This document shows, one piece after another, positions 42,676 through 51,204 of a DNA stretch of 64,000 nt; within the stretch, counting starts at the first letter, position 1, and each line of letters begins with the position of its first letter. A model generated the notes under the pieces. That model saw nothing but the letters and a program-made list of their open reading frames with translations. It did no database searches and had not been told where the DNA came from. Location of the stretch: NCBI RefSeq assembly GCF_002803155.1, contig NZ_NNBP01000029.1, positions 5,891 through 69,890 on the forward strand, written 5' to 3'. This stretch comes from Streptomyces sp. CB02959. Lineage in GTDB: Bacteria; Actinomycetota; Actinomycetes; Streptomycetales; Streptomycetaceae. A program made the translations under genes and the position numbers.

Positions 42676-43043
42676 CACTGCGCATCGATCTCGCCTGGCT
42701 CCTCCTGATCGCCGAACAGCACACACCCGGAGACCCGCAGGTCACCGACTGGGGCGCCCTGATGGCCGCGGTCGGCCGCCACGAAGCGGAGATATTCGGC
42801 GTCCCCGTCTACCCCGAGCCCCAGGACCGCGCCGCCGCCCTGCTCCAACTGCTGCTCCACGTCCCGGCGCTGGAGCGCTCGAACGCCATGTTCGCGACCG
42901 CCGTCGCCTACGGCTTCCTCGTCGCCAGCGGCCTGAAGGTCGCCACCTCACCCGAGCAGGTCCGCGATCTGGCCCGCCTGGTCAAGGACGGCACCACCGA
43001 CGTCCGCGCCATCGCCGACGAACTCCGTACCTGGACGGTCTGA
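42672..43043 (+). CDS. Fic/Doc-family toxin-like protein with degenerate active site
   Basis: A 123-residue protein with the compact helical layout of Doc toxins: 'LAWLLLIAEQHTPGDPQVTDWGALMAAVGRHEAEIFG' corresponds to the N-terminal helices and 'LERSNAMFATAVAYGFLVASGLKV' to the active-site helix. The Fic motif, normally HxFx(D/E)GNKR, is missing: the region reads 'ALERSNAMFA', without the His and the GNKR loop. It cannot be a standard AMP- or phosphate-transferase. It may be an inactivated toxin kept as a regulator partner. Couples to the RHH gene by a GTGA overlap. Confidence 0.75.
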   Translation: MTLRIDLAWLLLIAEQHTPGDPQVTDWGALMAAVGRHEAEIFGVPVYPEPQDRAAALLQLLLHVPALERSNAMFATAVAYGFLVASGLKVATSPEQVRDLARLVKDGTTDVRAIADELRTWTV

Positions 43044-43102
43044 CCCGGCCGCCCCTCCCGCGGCCACGCGCCGCGCCGCGGCGGTGGCCTTCGGCGAGGG
43101 GA

Positions 43103-43834
43103 CTACGAGGCGGCGGTGGCCGGTTCGCGGACGGCGTCGCGGGGGGCGAAGGTGCCCGAGCCGCCCAGTGCCGGTGCCAGCCAGCCGGAGGCGGCGGCGC
43201 GGAAGGCGGACGGCGGCAGGGCGCCGGAGCCCTCCGGGACCATGCCGAGGAGCGGGGCGCCCGCGGCCTCCGGCAGGTCGTCGAGGTTGCAGCGGGCCGC
43301 GAGGTCGGGTTCGGCCGGCCAGCTGCCGATCACGACGCCGGGGCAGGCGAGGCCGTGCGAGCGCAGCGCCAGCGCGGTCAGTGCCGTGGTGTTGAGGGTG
43401 CCGAGGCCGGCCTGGACGACGACCAGGACCGGGGCGCCGGCCATCCGCGCGGCGTCGGCGAGGGTGTTCCCGTCGTCGTCGAAGCGGACCAGCAGCCCGC
43501 CGGCGCCCTCGACCAGCACCAGGTCGTGCGAGGCGGCCAGCTGCGCCGCGGCCTCGGCGATCTCCTGCGGACGCACCGGCGGCAGACCGGCCCGCCGGGC
43601 CGCCGTGTCGGGCGCCAACGGCTCGGGGAACCGGGCGAGTTCGGAGACGGTGACCGCACCGGCCAGCCGCCCGACCTCCGCCGCGTCGCCCGGCGCGTCC
43701 GCGGTGAGGCCGGTCTGGGCGGCCTTGAGGACCGCCACCGTACGGCCCTGGCGGAGCGACGCCGCGGCGATCGCGGCCGTGGTCACGGTCTTGCCGATCT
43801 CGGTACCCGTACCGGTCACGAACAGCACCGACAT
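43103..43834 (-). CDS. bioD: Dethiobiotin synthetase
   Basis: Closes the ureido ring of dethiobiotin from 7,8-diaminopelargonate, CO2 and ATP. The 243-residue protein has the P-loop 'VTGTGTEIGKTV' at the start and the 'VLVEGAGGLLVRF' Mg-ATP motif near residue 115, with the 'KAAQTGL' substrate loop between. The ATG at 43834 has GGAGG upstream. It is third in bioB-bioA-bioD, separated from bioA by a 98-bp spacer holding a stem-loop. Confidence 0.93.
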   Translation of the reverse strand: MSVLFVTGTGTEIGKTVTTAAIAAASLRQGRTVAVLKAAQTGLTADAPGDAAEVGRLAGAVTVSELARFPEPLAPDTAARRAGLPPVRPQEIAEAAAQLAASHDLVLVEGAGGLLVRFDDDGNTLADAARMAGAPVLVVVQAGLGTLNTTALTALALRSHGLACPGVVIGSWPAEPDLAARCNLDDLPEAAGAPLLGMVPEGSGALPPSAFRAAASGWLAPALGGSGTFAPRDAVREPATAAS

Positions 43835-43877
43835 GTGGTGTGCCTCCGAACTCTTCGCTGGTGGTGGTGATGATGCG

Positions 43878-43918
43878 GGGCGGGGGCGGACCGGATCACC
43901 GGCCGACCGCCCCCGCCC
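43878..43918. terminator. Stem-loop between bioA and bioD
   Basis: GGGCGGGGGCGG pairs with CCGCCCCCGCCC over a 17-base loop, 15-55 bp after the bioA stop on the minus strand. It may be a partial terminator or processing site that lowers bioD expression. Confidence 0.5.
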
Positions 43919-43932
43919 GAGGCGGGGGGCGT

Positions 43933-45237
43933 TCAGCCCTCGCGGGCGGCCGCGCGCACCGCGGCGCAGATCCGCGCCACGTCCTCGTCGCCGGTGATGT
44001 ACGGCGGCATGGTGTAGATCAGGTCCCGGAACGGACGCAGCCAGACGCCCTCCCGGACGGCGGCCCGGGTCGCGGCCGCCATGTCCACCGGATGGTCGAG
44101 CTGGACCACGCCGATCGCGCCCAGGACACGCACCTCGCGCACCCCGGGGAGCTCCGCGGCGGGCGCCAACCCCGCCCGGAGACCGGCCTCGATCCGTTTG
44201 ACCTCCCGCGCCCAGTCCTGGGACAGCAGCAGCTCGATGGACGCCTCGGCGACGGCGGTGGCCAGCGGGTTGCCCATGAAGGTGGGCCCGTGCGCCAGCA
44301 CCGGCAGCTCGCCGCGGGAGATCCCCTCGGCCACCTCCGTGGTGCACAGTGTCGCCGCGAGGGTGAGGTATCCGCCGGTCAGGGCCTTGCCCACGCACAT
44401 CACGTCCGGTGCGACACCGGCGTGCCCGGCCGCGAACAGGCTGCCGGTGCGGCCGAAGCCGGTGGCGATCTCGTCGAAGACCAGCAGCACGCCGTGCGCG
44501 TCGCAGGCTTCCCGCAGCACCCGCAGGTAAGCGGGGGAGTGGAAGGACATCCCGCCCGCGCCCTGCACCACCGGCTCCACGATCACCGCCGCCAACTCGT
44601 CGGCGTGCCGGGCGATCAGCTCCCGCAGGTGCGCCGCGTAGGCGGCGTCCGGCGGGGCGTCGAAGCCGGCCGGCGGCGCGTCGGCGAAGATCTGCCGGGG
44701 CAGCACGCCCTGCCACAGGTCGTGCATCCCGCCGTCCGGATCGCAGACCGACATGGGCTGCCAGGTGTCGCCGTGGTAGCCGCCGCGCCAGGTCAGCAGG
44801 CGCTGTTTGCCGGGCTTGCCTCGCGAACGCCAGTACTGGAGGCACATCTTGACCGCCACCTCGACCGACACCGAACCGGAGTCGGCGAGGAAGACGTGCT
44901 GGAGCGGCTCGGGGGTGATGTCCACCAGCCGCTTGGCGAGCCGCACGGCGGGCTCGTGGGTGAGCCCGCCGAACATCACATGGCTCATCCGCTCCAACTG
45001 GCCGCGGGCCGCGTCGTTGAGCACCGGGTGGTTGTAGCCGTGCACCGCCGACCACCAGGACGACATCCCGTCCACCAGCTCGGAGCGCCCCTCGGCCGGG
45101 CGGCCCAGCCGCAGCCGGACGCCGCCGGCCGACTCGACCAGCAGCGGCTCGCTCCGGCCGGGCATCGGCCCGTACGGGTGCCAGACGTGCTGCCGGTCGA
45201 GGGCCAGCAGCTCACCGGGGGTGAGCGGCTCAGGCAT
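43933..45237 (-). CDS. bioA: Adenosylmethionine-8-amino-7-oxononanoate aminotransferase
   Basis: PLP enzyme that converts KAPA to 7,8-diaminopelargonate using SAM as amino donor. The 434-residue protein has 'HVWHPYGPM' near the start, 'SWWSAVHGYNHP', 'YHGDTWQPMSVCD', the Asp motif 'LLVFDEIATGFGRTG' and the PLP-lysine segment 'CVGKALTGGYLTLAATL'. All catalytic positions are present. It overlaps bioB by 8 bp, so the two are translationally coupled. Confidence 0.95.
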   Translation of the reverse strand: MPEPLTPGELLALDRQHVWHPYGPMPGRSEPLLVESAGGVRLRLGRPAEGRSELVDGMSSWWSAVHGYNHPVLNDAARGQLERMSHVMFGGLTHEPAVRLAKRLVDITPEPLQHVFLADSGSVSVEVAVKMCLQYWRSRGKPGKQRLLTWRGGYHGDTWQPMSVCDPDGGMHDLWQGVLPRQIFADAPPAGFDAPPDAAYAAHLRELIARHADELAAVIVEPVVQGAGGMSFHSPAYLRVLREACDAHGVLLVFDEIATGFGRTGSLFAAGHAGVAPDVMCVGKALTGGYLTLAATLCTTEVAEGISRGELPVLAHGPTFMGNPLATAVAEASIELLLSQDWAREVKRIEAGLRAGLAPAAELPGVREVRVLGAIGVVQLDHPVDMAAATRAAVREGVWLRPFRDLIYTMPPYITGDEDVARICAAVRAAAREG

Positions 45238-46390
45238 TGGGCGGCAGGTCGGTGCCGGCGCCGCGGCGGCGCACCGCGACCAGATCGCGCCGGGCGTCCT
45301 CGGAGGGGGCCGGAACGACGGCCTCCGCGGCGGTCCCGGGCTCGGCGTCCGCGGTGTCCGTGGTGTCCGTGGTGTCCGCCGCGTCCCGGCGGTGCGCCGG
45401 CAGCGTGGTGGTGTCGGTGCCCTCCACCTCGAACCCGGCGTCCGCGATCATCGCCAGGTCGTCCTTGCCGGCCTGGCCCTCGCTGGTCAGGTAGTCGCCC
45501 AGGAAGATGGAGTTGACCAGGTGCAGGGCGAGCGGCTGCAGGCTGCGCAGGTGCACCTCGCGGCCGCCGGCCAGCCGGACCTCCACGTCCGGGCAGACGA
45601 ACCGGACCATCGCCAGGATGCGCAGGCAGCGCTGCGGGGTGAGGTTCCACTCCTTGGCCAGCGGAGTGCCCTCGAACGGGATCAGGAAGTTGACCGGCAC
45701 CGAGTCCGGGTCCAGCTCGCGCAGCGCGAAGACCACGTCCACCAGGTCGGCGTCGGTCTCGCCCATACCGGCGATCAGCCCGGAGCAGGCGGACATCCCC
45801 GCCGCCTGGGCCTGCTGGACGGTGTCCACCCGGTCGGAGAAGTCGTGCGTGGTGCAGATGCCGCCGTAGGTGGCTTCCGAGGTGTTGAGGTTGTGGTTGT
45901 AGGCGTCGGCGCCCGCCGCGCGCAGGCGCTCCGCCTGGCCGTCGTTCAGCAGCCCCAGGCAGGCGCAGACCTCGATGCCCTCGTTCTGCTCCTTGATGGT
46001 GGCGATGGTCTCCGAGACCCGGTCCACGTCCTTGTCGGTGGGGCCCCGGCCGCTGGCGACCAGGCAGACCCGCTTGGCGCCGCCGGCCACCCCGGCCGCG
46101 GCCGCCTTGGAGGCGTCGTCGGGCTTGATCCAGGTGTACTTGAGGATCTCCGCCTTCGAGCCCAGCCGCTGGGAGCAGTACGAGCAGTCCTCCGGGCACA
46201 GGCCCGACTTGAGGTTGACGAGGTAGTTGAGCTTGACCCGCCGCCCGAACCACGTGCGGCGCACCTTCCCCGCCGCGGCCACCACATCGAGCAGTTCGTC
46301 GTCGGACGTCGCCAGTACGGCGAGCGCCTCGTCACGGGTCGGCACCTCGCGCCGCAGTCCCTTGTCCACCAGTGTGTTCAGCAGGTCCAT
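45230..46390 (-). CDS. bioB: Biotin synthase
   Basis: Radical SAM enzyme that inserts sulfur into dethiobiotin. The 386-residue protein has the CxxxCxxC cluster motif 'CPEDCSYCSQ' near residue 70 and the segments 'NLNTSEATYGGICTTHDF' and 'CSGLIAGMGETDADLVD'. The ligands for the second, sacrificial [2Fe-2S] cluster also appear conserved. The C-terminus is longer than the usual 320-350 residues: about 55 extra residues after 'AGFEVEGTDTTTL' include the low-complexity run TDTTDTTDTAD. The ATG at 46390 is used. First gene of the bio operon. Confidence 0.95.
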   Translation of the reverse strand: MDLLNTLVDKGLRREVPTRDEALAVLATSDDELLDVVAAAGKVRRTWFGRRVKLNYLVNLKSGLCPEDCSYCSQRLGSKAEILKYTWIKPDDASKAAAAGVAGGAKRVCLVASGRGPTDKDVDRVSETIATIKEQNEGIEVCACLGLLNDGQAERLRAAGADAYNHNLNTSEATYGGICTTHDFSDRVDTVQQAQAAGMSACSGLIAGMGETDADLVDVVFALRELDPDSVPVNFLIPFEGTPLAKEWNLTPQRCLRILAMVRFVCPDVEVRLAGGREVHLRSLQPLALHLVNSIFLGDYLTSEGQAGKDDLAMIADAGFEVEGTDTTTLPAHRRDAADTTDTTDTADAEPGTAAEAVVPAPSEDARRDLVAVRRRGAGTDLPPNA

Positions 46391-46606
46391 GGCGATGATC
46401 CTGACGTACGGCCCGGCCCCCGGCCAAGGAGGATTCCCACAATGCCCGGCGATCGGGGTGTGTGCATCACCACACCGTCTCCGTGCGGAACGACCGCTAA
46501 CGTCTATCGACAGCCCACAATCGAGGCCCCGCAGCCCCGTTGCCGGGACCCGCGCGCCGGGCCCGCGGCCGGGCTCGTTCCCGAAGCCCCCGGACGAAGG
46601 ACGCCG
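46391..46606. promoter_or_regulatory. Divergent promoter region of bioB and bioF
   Basis: A 216-bp gap between the divergent biotin genes. It contains the inverted repeat GGTGTG-N8-CACACC at 46457-46476, a possible operator of a biotin-responsive repressor. No TGAAC/GTTCA BioQ-type box was found, so the regulator cannot be named. Confidence 0.35.
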
Positions 46607-47821
46607 ATGCCGCCGGACCACGCCCCACCGCTGCTGTGCGACGCCCCGGCCGTGCCGCCCGCCGCGGGCCCCCGGCCGGCGTCCGGCGCCGCGTTCGACT
46701 GGATCGACGCCGCCCGCGCCGAACGCCACCGCGCGGGACTGGTCCGCACCCTGCGGCCCCGGCCCGCCGACTCCCCGCTGCTCGACCTGGCCGGCAACGA
46801 CTATCTCGGACTGGCCCGGCACCCCGAGGTGACGCGGGGCGCGGCCGAGGCCGCCGACCGCTGGGGCGCCGGTGCGACCGGCTCGCGACTGGTCACCGGC
46901 AGCACCGAACTCCACGCCCAACTGGAGCACGAGCTCGCCGAGTTCTGCGGTTTCGAGGCGGCCCTGGTGCTGTCCTCCGGGTACACCGCCAACCTCGCCG
47001 CGGTCACCGCGCTCACCGCCCCCGGCACCCTGGTCGTCTCCGACGCCGGCAACCACGCCTCCCTCATCGACGGCTGCCGGCTCTCCCGGGCCCGCACCGA
47101 GGTGGTCCCGCACGCCGATCCGGCGGCCGTCCGCGCCGCGCTGGCCGGGCACCACGGCCGGGCGCTGGCGGTCACCGACTCGGTCTTCTCGGTCGACGGT
47201 GACGCCGCGCCGCTGCCCGCGCTCGCCGACGCCTGCCGGACCCGGGACGCCGCACTGCTGGTCGACGACGCGCACGGGCTGGGCGTGCTGGGCGACGGCG
47301 GCCGCGGTGCGCTGCGGGCCGCCGGGCTGGCCGGGGACCCCGACGTGGTGGCGACCGTGACGCTCTCCAAGTCCCTCGGCGCGCAGGGCGGCGCGGTGCT
47401 CGGCCCGGCCCGGGTCGTCGAGCACCTGGTCAACACCGCCCGCTCGTTCATCTTCGACACCGGGCTGGCCCCGGCGGCGACCGGCGGCGCGCTCGCCGCC
47501 CTGCGGCTGCTGCGCCGGGAGCCGCACCGTTCCGAACGGGTCCGGCAGGTGGCGCGGGAACTGCACGCCCGACTGACCGCGGCGGGCCTGACGGCGGTCC
47601 GCCCGGACGCCGCCGTGGTCTCCGTGCGCGCGCCCTCGCCGGAGGCGGCGGTCCGCTGGGCCGCGGACTGCCGGGCGGCCGGGCTCGCGGTCGGCTGCTT
47701 CCGTCCGCCGTCCGTGCCCGACGGGATCTCCCGGCTGCGGCTCACCGCCCGAGCGGACCTGACGGACGCTCAGATCAGCACCGCGGCCGACATCATCGTG
47801 GCGACCGCCCCGGTGGCCTGA
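46607..47821 (+). CDS. bioF: 8-amino-7-oxononanoate synthase
   Basis: Condenses pimeloyl thioester with alanine to give KAPA, the first committed biotin step. The 404-residue alpha-oxoamine synthase has 'LLDLAGNDYLGLARHPEV', 'GSRLVTGSTELHAQLEHELA', 'DAGNHASLIDGCRLS', the PLP-Asp segment 'LLVDDAHGLGVLG' and the PLP-lysine site 'TLSKSLGAQGG'. The ATG at 46607 has AAGG upstream; a Pro/Ala-rich leader of about 30 residues precedes the conserved fold. It diverges from bioBAD. No pimeloyl-forming gene (bioC, bioH, bioW or bioI) is present nearby. Confidence 0.93.
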   Translation: MPPDHAPPLLCDAPAVPPAAGPRPASGAAFDWIDAARAERHRAGLVRTLRPRPADSPLLDLAGNDYLGLARHPEVTRGAAEAADRWGAGATGSRLVTGSTELHAQLEHELAEFCGFEAALVLSSGYTANLAAVTALTAPGTLVVSDAGNHASLIDGCRLSRARTEVVPHADPAAVRAALAGHHGRALAVTDSVFSVDGDAAPLPALADACRTRDAALLVDDAHGLGVLGDGGRGALRAAGLAGDPDVVATVTLSKSLGAQGGAVLGPARVVEHLVNTARSFIFDTGLAPAATGGALAALRLLRREPHRSERVRQVARELHARLTAAGLTAVRPDAAVVSVRAPSPEAAVRWAADCRAAGLAVGCFRPPSVPDGISRLRLTARADLTDAQISTAADIIVATAPVA

Positions 47822-48101
47822 AGTCGCCATTCGGCACCGGCGGCGTCGCGGGCACCAGAGCCGCGGCGCCGCAACGGGCGCCCCATACACCCCAAACGCC
47901 GTCTGCCGCAGCACTGTTCACCGCATCGAGCGAGAGAATCGCGACAGAACTCCGTATGTGTTGGGCGATCGCTCACCGCACCGGCAGCATGGGTGGCAGT
48001 CTGGCGCACGGTACACAACCGAGGCCGCCGGCACCCCGGCCGGCATCCCGGCTGTCCGGCGGGCCGGAGCCGCGCCTCGGCGGGAAAGGGACGGCGTCGT
48101 C

Positions 48102-48548
48102 ATGGCAGACCACCAGGAATCCACCCGCACTCTGCCGAGCCTCCCCGACTCGGTCGCCGCGGCCCGCGGACACGTCCGGGACGTCCTCGCCCGATGGGGC
48201 CTGCCGCCCGGGTCGGCCGCCGCCGACGACCTCCTGCTGATCGTCTCCGAACTCGCCACCAACGCCGTCCAGCACACCCGCGGCCGCTCCCCGGCCTTCA
48301 CCGTCGAGCTCCGCCTGGAGTGCGAGGAACAGCTGTGCCTGGGCATCACCGACGGGCATCCGCGCCCGCCGCGCCGGCTGCCCGCCGCGGTGCAGCAGGA
48401 CAACGGCCGGGGGCTGGTCATCATCCGCTGCCTCGCCGCCGAACGCGGCGGCCGCCTCTGGGTCGAGCCCGTCGCGGCCGGCGGCAAGACGGTCTGGGTC
48501 ACGGTGCCGTGGCCCCCGTCCGCCCCGTGTCGGGCGGACGGCCCGTAG
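48102..48548 (+). CDS. Anti-sigma-type ATP-binding protein (HATPase_c)
   Basis: A 148-residue protein with a GHKL ATPase fold. The N-box is 'LLIVSELATNAVQHTRGR' near residue 50 and the G2-box 'NGRGLVIIRCLAAERGGRL' near residue 105. Stand-alone proteins of this type in streptomycetes are serine kinases or anti-sigma factors related to RsbW/SpoIIAB. The ATG at 48102 is preceded by a purine-rich site. No STAS antagonist or sigma gene is adjacent, so the partner is elsewhere. Confidence 0.88.
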   Translation: MADHQESTRTLPSLPDSVAAARGHVRDVLARWGLPPGSAAADDLLLIVSELATNAVQHTRGRSPAFTVELRLECEEQLCLGITDGHPRPPRRLPAAVQQDNGRGLVIIRCLAAERGGRLWVEPVAAGGKTVWVTVPWPPSAPCRADGP

Positions 48549-48645
48549 CGCCTGTCCGGCGATCGCGGGGACGGGCAGCCCCTGGGCCGTGTCCGCAACG
48601 TCCCGTCGTTCGCCCGAACGGCAGGCGGGACTCCGCGGTCACGAC

Positions 48646-49293
48646 CTAGCCGCGCTCCCCGGGCGGCACCAGCAGTGCCTCCGCCCCGACCGGCCGGAAC
48701 CCGGCCGCCAGCAGGGCCCGTACGCTGCGCGCGTTGCCCGGCGCGACCTGGGCCCACAGCAGCTCGCCCGCCGGGACCAGATGCCGTGCGGACCGCGCCA
48801 GCTCCCGCCCCAGACCGCGCCCCTGGGCGGCGTCGTCGACCTCCACGGCGAGCTCCCGACGGCCGGCCACCCCGCGGCCGAGCACGACGGTCCCGCCGTC
48901 GGCGGTCGTCCAGGCCCGCACCGCGTCGCGGTGGCGCAGGGCCCGCGCGGTGCGGGGGTGGTCGCGGTCCGTGGAGCGGGTCAGCGCCAGGGGCGGCGGC
49001 CCGGGGAGCGCCTCGGCGACCGTGAGCAGGTCGATGTTGTTCACCTCGCGGCCGAGCCGGGCGCCCAGCGCGCTCAGGAACGGCGGGTTGAGCGGCGCCG
49101 CGAGGTCGCCGGGCGGTATCCGCTCGTGCACCCACGCCGCCGGCACGTCGGCGAACACCACGGCATGGGCGGTGAAGGACACCACCCCGGCATCGCGCGG
49201 GGACGGCGCGGGCAGCACCGTCACCGAGCCGTCGGCGGGCGGAAAGCTCCCGCGTGCCGCGGCCGTCAGCAGCTTGCTCAGTCCCGAGGTCAC
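48646..49293 (-). CDS. GNAT-family acetyltransferase
   Basis: A 215-residue protein with a GNAT domain in its C-terminal half: 'ELAVEVDDAAQGRGLGRELARSARHLV' is the acetyl-CoA loop and 'NARSVRALLAAGFRPVGAEALLV' the final helix and strand. The N-terminal half ('GVVSFTAHAVVFADVPAAWVHERIPPGDLAAPL') is a less common domain found in a streptomycete subgroup. Substrate unknown. Converges with the ATPase gene, 97 bp apart. Confidence 0.82.
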   Translation of the reverse strand: MTSGLSKLLTAAARGSFPPADGSVTVLPAPSPRDAGVVSFTAHAVVFADVPAAWVHERIPPGDLAAPLNPPFLSALGARLGREVNNIDLLTVAEALPGPPPLALTRSTDRDHPRTARALRHRDAVRAWTTADGGTVVLGRGVAGRRELAVEVDDAAQGRGLGRELARSARHLVPAGELLWAQVAPGNARSVRALLAAGFRPVGAEALLVPPGERG

Positions 49294-49348
49294 GCCGCCA
49301 AGTTACCCAAGGCCACCGACAGTTGGCCGGGCGGCTCGGCGTCGCCGG

Positions 49349-49822
49349 TCAGCGCACCCGTCCGTACCAGACGGCACGGCTCCAGATCCGCTCCAGCCGC
49401 ACCACGGCGCCGGCCTTGGGCGCGTGCCAGATCCGGTCGCCGCCCGCGTAGATGCCGACGTGGTAGATCCCGCTGCCGGAGTGGAAGAAGACCAGATCGC
49501 CGCTCCTCCGGGAGGAGCGCGCGACATGCTGGGTGCGGCGGTACTGCTGTGCCGCGGTGCGTGGCAGGGCCCGGCCGGCGCGGCGGTACGAGTAGAGCGT
49601 CAGTCCCGAGCAGTCGAAGCTGTCCGGTCCCTGCGCCCCCCACTTGTACGGGGAGCCCTGCTTGGAGGCGGCGATCCGCAGGGCCTTGACGGGGATGGAC
49701 GCTAATTCGGCCTCCGCGGCCGCGCCCGGGGCGGGTGTGGGCCCGCCCAGCGCGACCAGGGTGAGGGCGGAGACGGTGCCGGCGCGCACCAGGAGGTGCG
49801 GCATCTGCATGCGCATGGTCAT
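49349..49822 (-). CDS. Secreted NlpC/P60 peptidoglycan hydrolase
   Basis: A 157-residue cysteine peptidase that cuts the peptide stems of cell-wall peptidoglycan. After a short signal peptide (MPHLLVRAGTVSALTLVALGG), the NlpC/P60 domain runs from residue about 45: 'SKQGSPYKWGAQGPDSFDCSGLTLYSY' with the nucleophile Cys, and 'GDLVFFHSGSGIYHVGIYAGGDRIWHAPKAG' with the catalytic His residues. No SH3 or coiled-coil targeting domain is present. The ATG at 49822 has GAAGGG upstream. A Crp-like box lies in the upstream region. Confidence 0.92.
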   Translation of the reverse strand: MTMRMQMPHLLVRAGTVSALTLVALGGPTPAPGAAAEAELASIPVKALRIAASKQGSPYKWGAQGPDSFDCSGLTLYSYRRAGRALPRTAAQQYRRTQHVARSSRRSGDLVFFHSGSGIYHVGIYAGGDRIWHAPKAGAVVRLERIWSRAVWYGRVR

Positions 49823-50238
49823 GCGCAACCCTTCGTCAGCCGGTGATCCGGACAACGGCGGGAGCAGCTGCCCGTCCGGACCGCCCCGTCGCTGTGGCGG
49901 GGGCTTGTCGTCGAAGGGATCGTCACGCACCGCCCACCCGATTTCCGAGCTGAAATTGCAGTGTGTGACATTGGTCACTTTTGGGCTGAATAGGTTCTTT
50001 TGTCCCGTACGTGGCGGTATCGGCCGTGTCGGCGGGGCCGGGACCAGCACCGAAACCCAAGGGGGGCGGGAATCTTCGCCGACCCGCGCAATTCCTCGCC
50101 CCCTTACCGCAGCCGCACACATTACGCCGTATGTGCACTCCGGAGTCGTACGTGTCCCGGCGGTGCGCGCCGCCCACCCCCGGAACACGTCCCGAGCCGG
50201 GGGCCGTACGGCTCCGTGGGCCCCTCGCGGGAGTCGGG
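49823..50238. other. Upstream region of the NlpC/P60 gene
   Basis: About 415 bp with no gene. The part at 49940-50020 is AT-rich and likely holds the minus-strand promoter. It has the Crp-like dyad at 49965-49978. I checked for a c-di-AMP (ydaO) riboswitch, common before cell-wall hydrolases in this group, and did not find its conserved segments. Confidence 0.45.
49965..49978. promoter_or_regulatory. Crp-like operator
   Basis: On the minus strand the sequence GTGACCAATGTCAC fits GTG-N6-GNCAC, the reported streptomycete Crp box, and the TGTGA-N6-TCACA general consensus at all but one outer base. It lies 143 bp upstream of the NlpC/P60 start in an AT-rich stretch. Confidence 0.45.
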
Positions 50239-50547
50239 TCAGGCGCCCTCCTGCGGCGGTACGGTCACCCGCCGCGCCCGGCGCTCCCCGTCCAGGACCC
50301 GCAGCGCCCGCCCCAGGGTCCCGGCGTGCAGCTCGCTCTCACCGCGGTCGTGCATCAAGGCCAGCGCGTCCCGCAGCTCGGTGGACTTGCGGACCAGGGC
50401 CTGGGCCGCGCGCAGTCCGCCGTACGTCCCGGTGGCGCGGGCCGGATTGATCCGGCCCAGCAGGTCCAGGACCTCCAGATAGCTGTCGATCAGCTGCCCC
50501 TCGGCCCGGGTCAGGGCGGGCAGCGGCGGCAGTTCGGGCGGCAGCAC
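50239..50547 (-). CDS. Hypothetical helical protein co-transcribed with clpP
   Basis: A 102-residue protein that I do not recognise. Predicted to be mostly helical: 'TRAEGQLIDSYLEVLDLLGRINPA', then 'AAQALVRKSTELRDALALMHDRGESELHAGTLGRALRVL'. It starts only 6 bp after the clpP stop on the same strand, so the two share a transcript. A role as adaptor or partner of this ClpP is possible from context only. Confidence 0.7.
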   Translation of the reverse strand: MLPPELPPLPALTRAEGQLIDSYLEVLDLLGRINPARATGTYGGLRAAQALVRKSTELRDALALMHDRGESELHAGTLGRALRVLDGERRARRVTVPPQEGA

Positions 50548-50553
50548 CGCGCC

Positions 50554-51189
50554 TCACCGCCCGAGGGGCTGCGCGGAGGCCCGCTTGCGGCCGCGGGTGA
50601 GCCCGTCGATCAGGCCGTACTCCTGGGCGGCGGGCGCGTCGAAGAAGGTGTCCCGCTCGATGTCCGCGGCGATCCGCGCCCGCGGCTGCCCGGTGTGCTC
50701 GGTCAGCATCTCCTCCAGTCTGTCGCGGGTGCGCAGCAGTTCCTCCGCCCGGATCCGCAGGTCGTCGGCCTGGCCCTGGACCGGTTCGCCGAGCGACGGC
50801 TGATGGACCATCACCCGGGCGTGCGGGAGCGCCAGCCGCTTCCCCGGTGCCCCGGCGGCCAGCAGGACGGCGGCCGCCGAGGCCGCCTGGCCCAGGCAGA
50901 CGGTCTCCACGTCGCACGAGACGTAGCGCATCGTGTCGTAGATCGCGCACATCGCGGTGAACGAGCCGCCGGGCGAGTTGATGTAGAGCGAGATGTCCTG
51001 GTCCGGGGCGGCGTGTTCGAGGTGGACGAGCTGCGCCATCACGTCGTTGGCCGAGGCGTCGTCGATGGCCGTCCCCAGGAAGACGATCCGCTCGTCGAGC
51101 AGCTTGGAGTACGGGTCGGTCGTCCGGGTCCCGTAGCTGGTGCGCTCGGTGAACTCCGGCAGGACATGGCGCGCCGTCGGCTGCGGCAT
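50554..51189 (-). CDS. clpP: ClpP-family serine protease (accessory type)
   Basis: Proteolytic subunit of an ATP-dependent Clp protease, 211 residues. The N-terminal 'DPYSKLLDERIVFLGTAIDDASAN' is the usual start of mature ClpP. The catalytic triad is present: Ser in 'CLGQAASAAAVLLAAG', His in 'ARVMVHQPS' and Asp in 'IERDTFFDAPAAQEYGLID'. Its sequence is more divergent than ClpP1/P2, and no ClpX or second clpP is beside it, so it is a stand-alone paralogue. CTGTA/TACAG repeats lie in its promoter region. Confidence 0.9.
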   Translation of the reverse strand: MPQPTARHVLPEFTERTSYGTRTTDPYSKLLDERIVFLGTAIDDASANDVMAQLVHLEHAAPDQDISLYINSPGGSFTAMCAIYDTMRYVSCDVETVCLGQAASAAAVLLAAGAPGKRLALPHARVMVHQPSLGEPVQGQADDLRIRAEELLRTRDRLEEMLTEHTGQPRARIAADIERDTFFDAPAAQEYGLIDGLTRGRKRASAQPLGR

Positions 51190-51204
51190 GGCTGCTCCCT
51201 TCCT

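Noticed and set aside
42672..43043. Active Doc toxin
   Set aside because: The HxFx(D/E)GNKR motif is not present, so catalytic activity of the known kind is unlikely; kept as a Fic/Doc-like protein only.
49823..50238. c-di-AMP (ydaO) riboswitch upstream of the NlpC/P60 gene
   Set aside because: Common in this position in streptomycetes, but the conserved sequence blocks and pairings could not be found on the minus strand.
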